A stretch of DNA of 48,626 nt from an uncultured Kiloniellales bacterium (GCA_947258885.1 CAMYKD010000026.1:1-48626), one strand, 5' to 3'. Counted from the stretch's first letter, positions 25,342 to 35,677 are shown. Made by a program: numbers and translations. Notes: generated from the letters alone by a model not told the origin.

Positions 25342-26655
25342 ATGACGGGGCGCGACAAGACCACCGAAACCCGGAACCCACGCGCGATTGCCCTGCGGCT
25401 GCTCGGGGCCGTGCTGCGTCGTGGCCGGCCGCTCGACGAGGCGCTGGCCGAGCACAAGGGCCTTGCCGCCCTCGAAGCCCGCGACCGGGCCTTCGCGCGC
25501 ATTCTGGTCGCCACGACCCTGCGCCGCCTGGGCCAGATCGACGCGCTGATCGCGAGCTGTCTGGACCGGCCGCTCAAGGCCCGGGCGGCCGAGGCCCAGG
25601 ACCTGCTGCGCCTCGGCGCCTGTCAGCTCGTGTTTCTCGGCACGCCGGCCCATGCCGCGGTCAGCACCAGCACGACCCTGGCCGGCGGACTGCGTCCGGG
25701 CGGCTACAAGGGGCTCGTGAACGCGGTGCTGCGCCGTCTGGCGCGCGAGGGAGCGGCGCTGGCCGCGGGCCAGGACGCGGCGCGACTCGATACGCCGGAC
25801 TGGCTCTGGCAGTCCTGGCAGGCCGCCTACGGCGCCGAAACCGCCCGGGCCGTCGCCGAGGCGCATCTGGCCGACCCGCCGCTCGACCTCAGCGCCAAGC
25901 ATGACGCCGCGCTCTGGGCCGAGCGTTTGGGGGCCCGGCTGCTGCCGGGCGGCACGCTGCGCCTGCCGCCGGGCGCGGGCGAGGTATCCCGGCTGCCCGG
26001 CTACGACGATGGCGCCTGGTGGGTGCAGGACGCCGCCGCGGCCCTGCCGGCCCGCCTGCTCGGAGACGTGGCCGGCAAGCAGGTTATCGACCTCTGCGCC
26101 GCACCGGGCGGCAAGACCGCGCAATTGGCCGCGGCCGGCGCCAGCGTTACCGCGGTGGAGCGCTCGGAGGCTCGGCTCGCGCGCCTGTCCGAGAACTTGG
26201 CCCGGCTCGGCCTGTCCGCAACGGCGGTCACCGCCGACGCGGCCACGTGGCGGCCCGAGGCGCCGGCCGACGCCGTACTGCTCGACGCGCCCTGCAGCGC
26301 GACCGGCACGCTGCGCCGGCACCCCGACATCGCCCATCTGAAGGGCCCGGACCAGATCGCCACCCTGGCCGCGCTGCAGGACAGGCTGCTCGCCGCCGCC
26401 CTCGACATGGTGAAACGCGGCGGCAGCCTGGTCTACGCCGTCTGCTCCCTGCAGCCCGAGGAGGGCCCGGCGCGGATCGCCCGGCTACTGGCCGCTGGCG
26501 CACCGGCCGCGCGCGCGCCGGTCGAGCCCGCCGAGGTCCAGGGCTTGAGCGACCTGGTCACCGCCGAGGGCGACCTGCGGACCCTGCCCTGCCATCTTGC
26601 CGGGGAGGGCGGCATGGATGGGTTTTATGCTTGCCGGCTGCGCCGCGGCTCCTGA
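25342..26655 (+). CDS. rsmB: 16S rRNA (cytosine967-C5)-methyltransferase
   Basis: The 437-residue protein has an N-terminal NusB-like RNA-binding domain (about 15-145, ARDRAFARILVATTLRRLGQ) and a C-terminal SAM methyltransferase. The motifs are VIDLCAAPGGKTAQLAAAG (about 248-266), VLLDAPCSATGTLRRHPD with one catalytic Cys (about 318), and YAVCSLQPEEG with the second (about 367). It methylates C967 of 16S rRNA. ATG 25342 is preferred; the longer frame uses GTG without a ribosome site. Confidence 0.95.
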   Translation: MTGRDKTTETRNPRAIALRLLGAVLRRGRPLDEALAEHKGLAALEARDRAFARILVATTLRRLGQIDALIASCLDRPLKARAAEAQDLLRLGACQLVFLGTPAHAAVSTSTTLAGGLRPGGYKGLVNAVLRRLAREGAALAAGQDAARLDTPDWLWQSWQAAYGAETARAVAEAHLADPPLDLSAKHDAALWAERLGARLLPGGTLRLPPGAGEVSRLPGYDDGAWWVQDAAAALPARLLGDVAGKQVIDLCAAPGGKTAQLAAAGASVTAVERSEARLARLSENLARLGLSATAVTADAATWRPEAPADAVLLDAPCSATGTLRRHPDIAHLKGPDQIATLAALQDRLLAAALDMVKRGGSLVYAVCSLQPEEGPARIARLLAAGAPAARAPVEPAEVQGLSDLVTAEGDLRTLPCHLAGEGGMDGFYACRLRRGS

Positions 26656-26706
26656 CGCGGGCCGGCATTGCTTGCGGCCCGCCCGGCTTGCTGATACCTA
26701 GAAGGC

Positions 26707-27372
26707 ATGCAGCAATCCATCCGAATCGCGCCCTCGATACTCGCTTCCGACTTCGCCAATCTCGGCGAGGAGGTGCGCGCGATCGAGGAGGCCGGCGCCG
26801 ACTACGCGCACATCGACATCATGGACGGCCACTTCGTGCCGAACCTGACCATCGGGCCGGACGTGGTGCGGGCCTTGCGGCCCCATTCGAATCTGCCGTT
26901 CGACGTACACCTGATGATCTCGCCGGTCGACGCCTTCGTGACGATGTTCGCCGAGGCCGGCGCCGACATCATCACCGTGCACCCCGAGGCCGGGCCGCAC
27001 CTGCACCGCACGATCCAGCTGATCAAGTCGCTCGGCAAGAAGGCCGGGGTGTCGCTCAACCCGGCCACGCCGGTCGAAATCCTGGACCCGGTGCTCGACG
27101 AGATCGACTTGGCGCTGGTGATGAGCGTCAATCCGGGTTTCGGCGGGCAGGGGTTCATCCGCGCGGCGCTCGGCAAGATTGCCGCCCTGCGCACGCGCAT
27201 CGACGCCCTCGGCCGGGCGATCGACCTCGAGGTCGACGGCGGCATCAACTTCGAGACCGCGCCCGAGGCGGTCGCCGCCGGCGCCGACGTGCTGGTCGCC
27301 GGCACCGCGACGTTCCGCGGCGGACCTGCGGCCTATGCCGAAAACATCCGACGGTTGCGCGGCGCGAAATAA
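26707..27372 (+). CDS. rpe: Ribulose-phosphate 3-epimerase
   Basis: The 221-residue TIM-barrel enzyme interconverts ribulose-5-phosphate and xylulose-5-phosphate in the pentose phosphate pathway. Motifs: [36 protein letters not shown] (metal ligands), [27 protein letters not shown], the catalytic Asp in EVDGGIN, and a VAGTATF phosphate site. Full length, no oddities. It lies between rsmB and the heparinase-like gene, which begins within 20 bp. Confidence 0.97.
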   Translation: MQQSIRIAPSILASDFANLGEEVRAIEEAGADYAHIDIMDGHFVPNLTIGPDVVRALRPHSNLPFDVHLMISPVDAFVTMFAEAGADIITVHPEAGPHLHRTIQLIKSLGKKAGVSLNPATPVEILDPVLDEIDLALVMSVNPGFGGQGFIRAALGKIAALRTRIDALGRAIDLEVDGGINFETAPEAVAAGADVLVAGTATFRGGPAAYAENIRRLRGAK

Positions 27373-27387
27373 CCGGTGGCGAACGGC

Positions 27388-29103
27388 ATGGCCGTGGAGA
27401 GCAGGGACAGAGACACCGTGACCGGACACGATCTTCTGCCGGGCCTCGGGACCTTTGGACAGCTACCCCGCGACCAGGTGCTCGGCCGTCTCGGCTATGC
27501 GGTCAAGCGGCCGATCTTCGCGCTGCCCTTCTATCCCGTGAGCCTGGCCGGCCCCGGCCCGACGCGGCTGAACTTCAGCCCGGCCGACGCCTGGCCCGGC
27601 AGCGCCGAGGCAGGCAGTGCCATCATCGCGGGCCGGTTCAGCTTCGCCGGCCAGACCCTCGAGGCTCCCAAGCCGCTATGGCGGCCGCGCGGCGCGAGCG
27701 AACGGTGGCGCGTGGCTCTGCACGGCTTCGCCTGGCTGCGCGACCTGCGCGCCGTCGGCGGCGATCCGGCGCGGCGCGCGGCGCGCGACCTGGTCACGGC
27801 CTGGATCGACCAGAACGCCCGGAGCTGGGACGCGCTTGCCTGGAGCCCGGCGGTCACGGGCCAGCGGCTCGGCCATTGGCTCGGGCACTACGAGTTCTTC
27901 GCCGCCAGCGCCGCCGTCGAGACCCGCCACCGCCTGCTCTACGAAAGCGCCCGCCAGGCCCGGCACCTGGCGCGGGTCCTGCCGGCCGGCCTGGCCGGCG
28001 CCGAGGCGCTCACGGCGCTCAAAGGGCTGATTACCGCCGGCGCCTGCCTGCCTGGCGGCGGGGCCTGGCTCGACCAGGGGCTCGCGCTGCTGCGCCGTGA
28101 GCTGCCGCGCCAGCTGCTGGCCGACGGCGGGCACATGGAGCGCAGCCCGAAACGGCAGTTCGAGGTGCTGCGCGACCTAATCGACCTGCGCGCGACGCTG
28201 CACGCCAGCGAGGCCCCCGTGCCGGCGGACCTGCAGGCCGCCATCACCCAGATGGCGCCGGTGTTGCGCATGCTGCAGCACGGCGACGGCGGACTGGCGC
28301 TGTTCAACGACTCGAACGAGGGCGAGGGCTGGCAGGTCGACATGGTCCTGCAACGCGCCGACGCGCGCGTGCGGCCCCTGATGAGCGCGCCGCAAAGCGG
28401 GTTCCAGCGGCTTCAGGCGGGCCGGACTCTGGTCCTGATCGATGCCGGGACGCCGCCGCCCGGCCCGGACCTGCACGCCCACGCCGGTACGCTCAGCTTC
28501 GAGGTCAGTGTCGGGCGCGAGCGCCTGTTCGTGAACTGCGGGGCGCATCCCGGCGACGCGGCCTGGCGGCAAGCTCAGCGCAGCACGGCCGCCCATTCCA
28601 CCCTGGTGCTCGACGACGTCAACTCCTCGGAACTGGGCCGCGACGGAAACCTGCGCCGCCGCCCGCAGACGGTCTTGTGCCGGCGCGAGGAGTCGGACGG
28701 CAACATCTGGGTCGACACCAGCCACGACGGCTACCGGCGGCGCTTCGGCCAGATTCACCACCGCCGCCTCTACCTCGCGGCGAACGGCGAGGACCTGCGC
28801 GGCGAGGACCGTCTGGAGGGCGAGGGCGGCGAGGGCTTCGCGCTGCGGTTTCATCTGCACCCCGAGGTCCGGGCGAGCCTGACACAGAGCGGCGACGCCG
28901 TTTTGCTGCGCCTGCCGCGGGGCGACGGTTGGCGCCTGCGCGCCCGGGGCGCCGAGCTGCGCCTGGAGGAGAGCGCCTATCTCGGCCACGCAGGCGAAGT
29001 CAAACGCAGCCGGCAAGTGGTGCTGTCCGGCCGGGTCCAGGGCCCCGAGACGACAGTGAAGTGGGCCCTCCGGCACGAGGCCAAGAGCCGCGGCAAATCG
29101 TGA
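27388..29103 (+). CDS. Heparinase II/III-family protein
   Basis: The 571-residue protein has an N-terminal alpha/alpha toroid (about 20-320; LHGFAWLRDLRAVGGDPARR, WSPAVTGQRLGHWLGHYEFF, DGGHMERSPKRQFEVLRDL) and a C-terminal beta-rich Hepar_II_III domain (about 340-570; HAHAGTLSFEVSVGRERLFV, NCGAHPGDAAWRQAQRSTAA, HSTLVLDD). No signal peptide is evident. These are putative polysaccharide lyases widely conserved next to purH in alphaproteobacteria; the substrate is not established. The start is uncertain: ATG 27388 has GGTGG upstream, and GTG 27376 in the same frame is possible. Its stop overlaps the next ATG (TGATG). Confidence 0.88.
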   Translation: MAVESRDRDTVTGHDLLPGLGTFGQLPRDQVLGRLGYAVKRPIFALPFYPVSLAGPGPTRLNFSPADAWPGSAEAGSAIIAGRFSFAGQTLEAPKPLWRPRGASERWRVALHGFAWLRDLRAVGGDPARRAARDLVTAWIDQNARSWDALAWSPAVTGQRLGHWLGHYEFFAASAAVETRHRLLYESARQARHLARVLPAGLAGAEALTALKGLITAGACLPGGGAWLDQGLALLRRELPRQLLADGGHMERSPKRQFEVLRDLIDLRATLHASEAPVPADLQAAITQMAPVLRMLQHGDGGLALFNDSNEGEGWQVDMVLQRADARVRPLMSAPQSGFQRLQAGRTLVLIDAGTPPPGPDLHAHAGTLSFEVSVGRERLFVNCGAHPGDAAWRQAQRSTAAHSTLVLDDVNSSELGRDGNLRRRPQTVLCRREESDGNIWVDTSHDGYRRRFGQIHHRRLYLAANGEDLRGEDRLEGEGGEGFALRFHLHPEVRASLTQSGDAVLLRLPRGDGWRLRARGAELRLEESAYLGHAGEVKRSRQVVLSGRVQGPETTVKWALRHEAKSRGKS

Positions 29104-30119
29104 TGGCGGGCGCCGAGCCGTGGCCGCTGATGGGCGCGGCGGCGGCCCTGGGCCTTGCGGTCTGGGCGGCGACGGGACTGGTCCTTCGGCTCCTGACCCG
29201 CCTCCGGCTTTACGACCGGCCGAACGAGCGCAGCAGCCACGCCGTGGCGACGCCGCGCGGCGGCGGCTTGGCGCTGGTGCCGTTGCTGTTGGCGGCCTGG
29301 ATCGCCTGGGGGCTCTGGTCGGGCACCGCGCCGGCCGGGCTCCAGCCTGTGGTGCTCGGCACGGTCCTGCTGGCTCTGATCTCGCTGGCCGACGACCTGC
29401 GCGGGCTCTCTGCCGTCCTGCGCCTCGCCGTGCAGGCCGGTGCGGTCGCATTGGGGCTGATCGGCCTCGGCGAGGCCGGCCCGGTGTTCCAGGGCCTCCT
29501 GCCGCCGCTCGCCGACCGCTTGGCCGCGGCCTTCCTGTGGCTCTGGTTCCTCAATCTGTTCAACTTCATGGACGGCATCGACGGCATCAGCGGGGTCGAG
29601 GCGGCCTCGGTCGGCCTCGGTCTTGCGCTGGTCGCGGTCCTCGGCGGCCTGGCCGCGGAGCTCGTCGCCCTGCCGGTGTTGCTGGCCGCGGCGGCGCTCG
29701 GGTTCCTGGCCTGGAACCGGCCGCCGGCCAAGCTCTTCCTCGGCGATGTCGGCTCCATACCGCTCGGCTATCTGCTCGGCTGGCTGCTCTTGGCGGCAGC
29801 CGCCCAAGGCCAGTGGGCCGCCGCAATGATCCTGCCGCTCTATTACCTGGCCGACGCCACGGTGACCTTGGCCAAGCGCGGCCTGCGCGGCGAAAAGGTC
29901 TGGCAGGCGCACCGCGGGCACTTCTACCAGCTGGCGGTGCAGGGCGGCCTGTCCCATGGCGCCGTGGTCCTGCGCGTGCTGGCCTGCAACGCCGCGCTCG
30001 TCGGTTTCGCGCTCCTGGCGACGGCCGGCTGGCCCTGGCCGGCGCTGGCCGGCGCGGCGTTCGCCGTGCTGGTCCTCTTGGCCGGGCTCGGGCACCGCGC
30101 GGCGGGTGGGGATATATGA
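29103..30119 (+). CDS. WecA/MraY-family undecaprenyl-phosphate sugar-1-phosphate transferase
   Basis: The 338-residue integral membrane protein has about ten helices. Family motifs: LYDRPNERSSH then ATPRGGG near the N-terminus, ISLADDLRGLS (Asp-Asp, Mg site), NFMDGIDGISG (about 152), LFLGDVGSIPLGYLLG (about 213) and AHRGHFYQ (about 270). It transfers a sugar-1-phosphate from a UDP-sugar to undecaprenyl phosphate, starting O-antigen or a related surface polymer. It is translationally coupled to the heparinase-like gene and lies 79 bp before the NDP-sugar-modifying enzyme, which could make its substrate. Confidence 0.93.
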   Translation: MAGAEPWPLMGAAAALGLAVWAATGLVLRLLTRLRLYDRPNERSSHAVATPRGGGLALVPLLLAAWIAWGLWSGTAPAGLQPVVLGTVLLALISLADDLRGLSAVLRLAVQAGAVALGLIGLGEAGPVFQGLLPPLADRLAAAFLWLWFLNLFNFMDGIDGISGVEAASVGLGLALVAVLGGLAAELVALPVLLAAAALGFLAWNRPPAKLFLGDVGSIPLGYLLGWLLLAAAAQGQWAAAMILPLYYLADATVTLAKRGLRGEKVWQAHRGHFYQLAVQGGLSHGAVVLRVLACNAALVGFALLATAGWPWPALAGAAFAVLVLLAGLGHRAAGGDI

Positions 30120-30198
30120 CGGTCGTCTCTACAACCGCGGGGGCAAGCGTGCTAGGTTGCGCCGAACAGGGTGTATGCCGCCAGAGGATCGGTGCCGG

Positions 30199-32160
30199 AT
30201 GAGGGGTCTATCGCCGCGGATATCGCGTGTGCTCGTCGCCTTCGTCCACGACGTGGCCATGGCGGCGCTGTCCTTCGTCGTCGCGCTCTATCTGCGGCTC
30301 GGCGACGAGGCCTACGACTGGCTTTCTGGCTCGTTGTTTTATCCTTGGGTTCTTTTCATCACGATCTGCGCGGGGGTCTTCTGGTTCACTGGGCTGTACC
30401 GCGGCATCTGGCGCTACGCGTCGCTCAACGACATGTTCGCGATCGCGAGGGCGGTCACGCTCGCGCTTCTGATCTTTCTTCCGGTGACCTTCATGGTGAC
30501 CCGCCTGGAAGGCGTGCCGCGCTCCATGCTGGTGATCAACTGGTTCGTGCTCGCCGCCCTGCTGAGCGTGCCGCGCCTGCTGTACCGCGTGCTCAAGGAT
30601 CACGGCTTCCAGCACCTGCTCGAGCGCGGCGACGCCAACCGGGTGCCGGTACTGCTGGTCGGGGCCGGCGATGCGGCCGAGGTCTTCATTCGGGAGATGG
30701 CGCGCGACCCGGCCGCGCCCTACGAGGTGCTGGGGCTGGTCGACGACAAGGGGACCCGGGTCGGCCGGCAGATGCGCGGCGTGCGGGTGCTCGGCCATCT
30801 GAACGACCTGGAGGGCCTGGTCGAACGGGTGACGCGCCGCAGCCGGCCGCCGCAGCGGATCGTCCTGACCAGGCCCTTGCGGCGCGAGGCGATGGAGCGG
30901 CTCCTGGAGTTGGCCGACGAGCGGGGCATGACCATCGCCCGCCTGCCGCGCCTGGCCGACCTGAAGAGCGGCGAGGGGGAGCGGATCGAGATCCAGCCGG
31001 TCGCGGTCGAGGACCTGCTCGGGCGCACCCAGACCAAACTCGACCGCGGGGCCATGCGGTGCCTGATCGAAGGGCGGCGGATCCTGGTCAGCGGCGCGGG
31101 CGGCACGATCGGCTCGGAGCTCGTGCGCCAGGTGGCGGGCCACGGGCCGGGCGAGCTGACCCTGCTCGATTACTCCGAACACCTTCTCTACGCCGCCGAC
31201 CTGGACCTGAGCGAGCGCCATCCCGCCCTGTCCCGCCAGGCGGTTCTGGCCGACGTGCGCAATCCGATGGCCCTCGACGCGGTCCTGGCCGAGCACAGGC
31301 CCGAGCTCGTCTTTCACGCCGCCGCCCTGAAGCACGTGCCCATGGTGGAGCTCAACCCGGTCGAGGGCGTGCTGACCAACGTCATCGGCACGCGCAACAT
31401 GGCCGACGCCTGCCGCCGCTCCGAGGTGGCCGGTATGGTCTTGGTTTCGACCGACAAGGCAATCAACCCGAACAGCGTGATGGGCGCCAGCAAACGCCTG
31501 GCGGAGTGCTACTGCCAGGCGCTCGACATCGCCGAACGCGACCGGGCACAGCGCAACGGCGGACCCGCGACCCGCTTCGTGACCGTGCGCTTCGGCAATG
31601 TCCTCGGCTCGGCCGGGTCGGTCGTGCCGCTGTTTCAACGGCAGCTCGCGGCGGGCGGCCCGCTGACCGTCACGGACCCGCGGATGACGCGCTATTTCAT
31701 GACCGTCCATGAAGCCGTCGAACTGGTGCTGCAGGCCTCGGCCCTGGGCCTCGGGGATTCGATCGAAGCGACCGGCAAGATCTACGTGCTCGACATGGGC
31801 GAGCCGGTCAAGATCGTCGACTTGGCGAAACAGATGATTAGGCTCGCCGGCCTGCGGCCGGACAAGGACGTGGAGATCGTCTTCACCGGTGCGCGCCCGG
31901 GCGAAAAACTGGTCGAGGAATTGTTCCACGACGGCGAGCCCATGGCGGCGACCGGCCACCCGGGACTGCTTCTGGCGACGCCGCGCACCCTGAACCTGGA
32001 ACTGCTCTCGCGCGGCCTGACCGAGCTGGCCGAATTGGCCGCGGCCCGCAAGCGCGACGAGACCCTGGCCTTCCTCTCCCGCCTGGTTCCGGAGTACCGG
32101 ACGGGTGCGCACGCCCGGGACGACCCTGCGGAGGGCGACCACACCGCCGCGGCATCTTGA
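30199..32160 (+). CDS. Membrane NDP-sugar epimerase/dehydratase (WbpM/FlaA1/CapD family)
   Basis: The 653-residue protein has four N-terminal membrane helices (about 10-125) and a CoA-binding-like Rossmann domain (about 150-270; VPVLLVGAGDAAEVFIREMA). A C-terminal SDR domain follows: ILVSGAGGTIGSELVRQV (NAD site, about 295), HAAALKHVPMVELNPVEG and VSTDKAINPNSVMGASKRLAE. The usual catalytic Tyr is Met here (about residue 425), as described for the WbpM branch (Ser-Met-Lys triad). From the family, it acts on UDP-GlcNAc as a 4,6-dehydratase. The start is ATG 30199. It precedes purH and pairs functionally with the transferase before it. Confidence 0.93.
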   Translation: MRGLSPRISRVLVAFVHDVAMAALSFVVALYLRLGDEAYDWLSGSLFYPWVLFITICAGVFWFTGLYRGIWRYASLNDMFAIARAVTLALLIFLPVTFMVTRLEGVPRSMLVINWFVLAALLSVPRLLYRVLKDHGFQHLLERGDANRVPVLLVGAGDAAEVFIREMARDPAAPYEVLGLVDDKGTRVGRQMRGVRVLGHLNDLEGLVERVTRRSRPPQRIVLTRPLRREAMERLLELADERGMTIARLPRLADLKSGEGERIEIQPVAVEDLLGRTQTKLDRGAMRCLIEGRRILVSGAGGTIGSELVRQVAGHGPGELTLLDYSEHLLYAADLDLSERHPALSRQAVLADVRNPMALDAVLAEHRPELVFHAAALKHVPMVELNPVEGVLTNVIGTRNMADACRRSEVAGMVLVSTDKAINPNSVMGASKRLAECYCQALDIAERDRAQRNGGPATRFVTVRFGNVLGSAGSVVPLFQRQLAAGGPLTVTDPRMTRYFMTVHEAVELVLQASALGLGDSIEATGKIYVLDMGEPVKIVDLAKQMIRLAGLRPDKDVEIVFTGARPGEKLVEELFHDGEPMAATGHPGLLLATPRTLNLELLSRGLTELAELAAARKRDETLAFLSRLVPEYRTGAHARDDPAEGDHTAAAS

Positions 32161-32218
32161 CGGCGCGGGCCGGGGCTCCTAAGACCATCGCGCCAACCCG
32201 AACCGCTGGAGCCTGGCC

Positions 32219-33811
32219 ATGTCCGCCGATGCCGCCCTCTCCCGTGCCCTGATTTCAGTCTCGGACAAGAGCGGTCTGGCGGAGTTCGGCCGCGCGCTCG
32301 CCGAGCGCGGCGTGGAGATCCTGTCGACCGGCGGCTCGGCCCGCGCCCTGCGCGAGACCGGCGTGGCCGTGACCGAGGTTTCGGCCCATACGGGGTTCCC
32401 GGAGATCATGGACGGCCGGGTAAAGACCCTGCATCCGGCGATCCACGGCGGCATCTTGGGGCGCCGCGACCTCGAGGCGCACCGCCAGGCCATGGCCGAA
32501 CACGCGATGGCGCCGATCGACCTGGTGGTGGTCAACCTCTATCCGTTCCGCGAAACGGTCGCCTCGGGCGCCGAGCGCGAGACCTGCATCGAGAACATCG
32601 ACATCGGCGGCCCGGCCCTGATTCGGGCGGCCGCCAAGAACCACGCCTTCGTCACGGTGGTGACCGACCCCGCCGACTACGGCACGGTGGTGGCAGACCT
32701 CCAGGCCAACGGCGGGGCCACGACCGCCGACCTGCGCCGGCGTCTGGCGGCGGCGGCCTATGCCCACACGGCGGCCTACGACAGCGCGATCGCCCATTGG
32801 ATGAGCACGGCCGAAGGCGAGGCCTTTCCGGTCCAGCTATCGCTGGCCGGCCGCCGCGCCGAGCTGCTGCGCTACGGCGAGAACCCCCATCAGGCGGCGG
32901 CCTTCTATCTGACAGAGGGCGGTCCGATCGAGCCGCGCCCCGGAGTCGCGACGGCGCGTCAGCTGCAAGGCAAGGCGCTCAGCTACAACAATCTGAACGA
33001 TACCGACGCGGCCTACGAGTTGGTCGCCGAGTTCGACCGTCCGGCGATCGCCATCATCAAGCACGCCAATCCCTGCGGCGTCGCGGTCGCCGAGACCCTG
33101 CTGGAGGCCTACGAGCGGGCGCTCGCGTCGGACCCGGTCAGCGCCTATGGCGGCATCATCGCGGCCAACCGGCCGCTCGACGAGGCCGCCGCGGCGGAGG
33201 TCGCCAAGCTGTTCTCGGAGGTCGTGATCGCGCCGGGGGTCGAGGAGACGGCGGCCCGGCTGCTGGCCAACAAGCCGAACCTGCGCGTGCTCGTCACCGG
33301 CGCCATGCCGGATCCAGCGGCCCCGGGAATGACCGTCAGGTCGCTCGCGGGCGGGCTGCTCTTGCAGAACCGGGACAACGGCCGGGTCGCTCGCGGCGAG
33401 CTCAAGGTGGTCACCAAGCGCCAGCCGAGCGAGCGCGAGCTGACCGACCTGGTCTTCGCCTTCCAGGTCGCCAAGCACGTCAAGTCGAACGCCATCGTCT
33501 ATGTGCGCGACGAGGCCACGGTCGGCATCGGGGCCGGACAGATGAGCCGGGTCGATTCGTCGCGCATCGCCGCCTTCAAGGGCCTCCAGGCCGCCCAGGC
33601 GGCCGGCGTGGCGACCTCGCGCACCGAGGGCTCGGTGGTCGCCTCGGACGCCTTCTTCCCCTTCGCCGACGGGCTGCTCGCCGCCGCCGAGGCGGGCGCC
33701 ACGGCGGTCATCCAGCCGGGCGGCTCGCTGCGCGACGACGAGGTGATCGAGGCCGCCGACCAGGCCGGTCTCGCCATGGTCTTCACCGGCATGCGCCACT
33801 TCCGGCATTAG
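32219..33811 (+). CDS. purH: Bifunctional AICAR transformylase / IMP cyclohydrolase
   Basis: The 530-residue enzyme of the last two steps of IMP synthesis. The N-terminal IMP cyclohydrolase domain (about 1-195) shows [33 protein letters not shown] and [15 protein letters not shown]. The C-terminal transformylase shows [47 protein letters not shown] (catalytic Lys-His), [25 protein letters not shown] and [11 protein letters not shown]. Full length. The start is ATG 32219; a clear ribosome site is not obvious (CTGGAGCC). Confidence 0.97.
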   Translation: MSADAALSRALISVSDKSGLAEFGRALAERGVEILSTGGSARALRETGVAVTEVSAHTGFPEIMDGRVKTLHPAIHGGILGRRDLEAHRQAMAEHAMAPIDLVVVNLYPFRETVASGAERETCIENIDIGGPALIRAAAKNHAFVTVVTDPADYGTVVADLQANGGATTADLRRRLAAAAYAHTAAYDSAIAHWMSTAEGEAFPVQLSLAGRRAELLRYGENPHQAAAFYLTEGGPIEPRPGVATARQLQGKALSYNNLNDTDAAYELVAEFDRPAIAIIKHANPCGVAVAETLLEAYERALASDPVSAYGGIIAANRPLDEAAAAEVAKLFSEVVIAPGVEETAARLLANKPNLRVLVTGAMPDPAAPGMTVRSLAGGLLLQNRDNGRVARGELKVVTKRQPSERELTDLVFAFQVAKHVKSNAIVYVRDEATVGIGAGQMSRVDSSRIAAFKGLQAAQAAGVATSRTEGSVVASDAFFPFADGLLAAAEAGATAVIQPGGSLRDDEVIEAADQAGLAMVFTGMRHFRH

Positions 33812-33840
33812 GGCGCGCCGCGAAGCGGGAGGCTGGAGGG

Positions 33841-35136
33841 CTAGGCGCGTCCCGCTCCCGGTTCACGCACCGGGAGCAGAAGGATAAACCCGACCACCAG
33901 GAACACCAGGATCGTCGCCATGCCGAGGCGCTGGCTGCCCGTCCAGAGCGTGACCCAGCCGACCAGAATCGGCCCCAGGAAGGCCGTGGCCTTGCCGGAG
34001 AAGGCATAGAGGCCGAACATCTCGGTCAGCAGTTCCCGGGGCGCAAGGCGCGCCATCAAGGTTCGGCTCGCCGCCTGGGTCGGCCCGGTGAAGATGCCCA
34101 GGGTGCAACCGGTGACGTAGAACCAGAGCTTCGACTCGATCATGAGGATCACGCCGGCGCAGAGCGTCAGACCGGCGACGGCGATCACGATTGTGCGTTT
34201 CGACCCGATCCAGTCGTCGAGCCAGGCGAATCCGAAGGCGCCAAGACCTGCGGTGATATTGAGCAGGATGCCGAAGGTGAGGATCTCCGCGAAGTCCATG
34301 CCGAAGGTGTTGGCCGCGTAGACCCCGCCGAACACGAAGAGCGTGTTGAGCCCGTCCGTGTAGACCATGCGCGCCAGTAGAAAGCGCGCGATGTTGCGAT
34401 AGCGGGGCAGCTGGCGAAACGTGCCGATCAGCGTCACGACGCCCTGCCGCGCCGCCCGGGCGAAGCCCAGGCCGCTGGCCGGGCGGTCGGGTGTCACCAG
34501 AAACAATGGCAGGGCGAAAAGCGCGAACCAGAGGGCCACGAAGGGGCCGGTGATGCGCAGCTGCTCGAAGGACTCCTTGTCGAGCCCGAAAACCGCTTCC
34601 TCGGGCAAGGCGAAGACGAAGAGGCAGACGGTCAGAGCGGCGAGTCCGCCATAGTAACCGCAACTCCAGGCCCAGCCAGAGACGCGCCCCAGCATGTGGC
34701 GCGGCGCAACATCGGGAAGCATCGCGTTATAGAACACCTGGCCGAACTCGAAGGCGGCGTTGCCCGCCGCGACGAGCACAAGGGCCGGCAGGAGCGACGC
34801 CGGCGTCGGCTTGATCGTCCAGAGGCCGAATGTCATGAGAACGCAAAGGCCCGTGAAGGCGAGCAGCCAGGGCTTCCGGCGGCCGCTGTTGTCCGCGATG
34901 GCGCCGAGCAGAGGCGAGAGCATCGCGACGGTCAGAGCCGAAAGGCTGATCGCCGTGCCCCACTGCGCCGTGCCCAGCGCCTCCGACTCGGCGACGTATT
35001 TCGTCACGTAGGCGGAAAAAACGAAGGTGATCACGACGGTGGGGAAGCCCGAATTGGCCCAGTCGTAGAGGCACCAGGCGGCCACGGCGCCGCGGTCGGG
35101 CCGGCGCCCTGCGGCCAGGCGGTCCTTCCGTGTCAT
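33841..35136 (-). CDS. UMF1/Atg22-type MFS transporter
   Basis: The 431-residue protein has about 12 helices: AVAAWCLYDWANSGFPTVVI (the CLYDWANS signature), SPLLGAIADNSGRRKPWLLA (motif A), YNAMLPDVAPRHMLGRVSG, GWAWSCGYYGGL and FGLYAFSGKATAFLGPIL. Members have been linked to efflux or release of metabolites, but the substrate is unknown. The start is ATG 35136; a GTG 18 bases upstream is possible. It runs convergent to purH with 29 bp between stops. Confidence 0.92.
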   Translation of the reverse strand: MTRKDRLAAGRRPDRGAVAAWCLYDWANSGFPTVVITFVFSAYVTKYVAESEALGTAQWGTAISLSALTVAMLSPLLGAIADNSGRRKPWLLAFTGLCVLMTFGLWTIKPTPASLLPALVLVAAGNAAFEFGQVFYNAMLPDVAPRHMLGRVSGWAWSCGYYGGLAALTVCLFVFALPEEAVFGLDKESFEQLRITGPFVALWFALFALPLFLVTPDRPASGLGFARAARQGVVTLIGTFRQLPRYRNIARFLLARMVYTDGLNTLFVFGGVYAANTFGMDFAEILTFGILLNITAGLGAFGFAWLDDWIGSKRTIVIAVAGLTLCAGVILMIESKLWFYVTGCTLGIFTGPTQAASRTLMARLAPRELLTEMFGLYAFSGKATAFLGPILVGWVTLWTGSQRLGMATILVFLVVGFILLLPVREPGAGRA

Positions 35137-35221
35137 GGTGTTGTCCCGGTGCACGCTTCCCGGCTAACAGCTTTCCGGTCCAGGCTCAAGCCACGAGAGG
35201 CGAAAGTGGAGGGCAGAGCGC

Positions 35222-35677
35222 TCACGCCAGTTTCTTGCGCATGTAGACCCGGTCGAAGCCGTCCTCGTGCCGGCGCTCGGTCTCGACGAAGCCGAGGCCG
35301 CTGTAGAACGGGAAGTTTTCGGTCATTTTGGCGTTGGTGTAGAGGTCGAGGGCCGGCAGGCCCCGCTCGCGCGCCGCCGCCTCGGCGAAGGCTATCAGCC
35401 GGTGGCCGAGACCCTGGCCCTGCCAATCCGGACGGACCGCGACGTTCTCTATGAAAAGATGGCCCGGGCCGGGGCGGATCACGATGAAGCCGGCCACGTC
35501 CTCGCCGGTCAGCAGGACGTGGACCTCGCCAGCGGCGACCAGCGCCGAAAAGTCCGCCACCATCGGCGCGGGCTCCCTGCCGATGCGCGATACGTACCGG
35601 GTGTATGCGGCCCGCGCGCAGCTGGCGATCGCTGCGACATCCCCGGCCTCGGCAGGACGCAGGTCGGCTTGGCCCAC
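35222..35677 (-). CDS. GNAT-family N-acetyltransferase
   Basis: The 151-residue protein is a compact Acetyltransf_1 domain: ADLRPAEAGDVAAIASCARA, HLFIENVAVRPDWQGQGLGH (beta4 and the acetyl-CoA Q-x-x-G-x-G loop QGQGLG), LDLYTNAKMTENFPFYSGLG and GFVETERR. The substrate is unknown. It lies between the MFS gene and gdh on the same strand (19 bp after the gdh stop), so it may be read from the gdh transcript. Confidence 0.9.
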   Translation of the reverse strand: MGQADLRPAEAGDVAAIASCARAAYTRYVSRIGREPAPMVADFSALVAAGEVHVLLTGEDVAGFIVIRPGPGHLFIENVAVRPDWQGQGLGHRLIAFAEAAARERGLPALDLYTNAKMTENFPFYSGLGFVETERRHEDGFDRVYMRKKLA

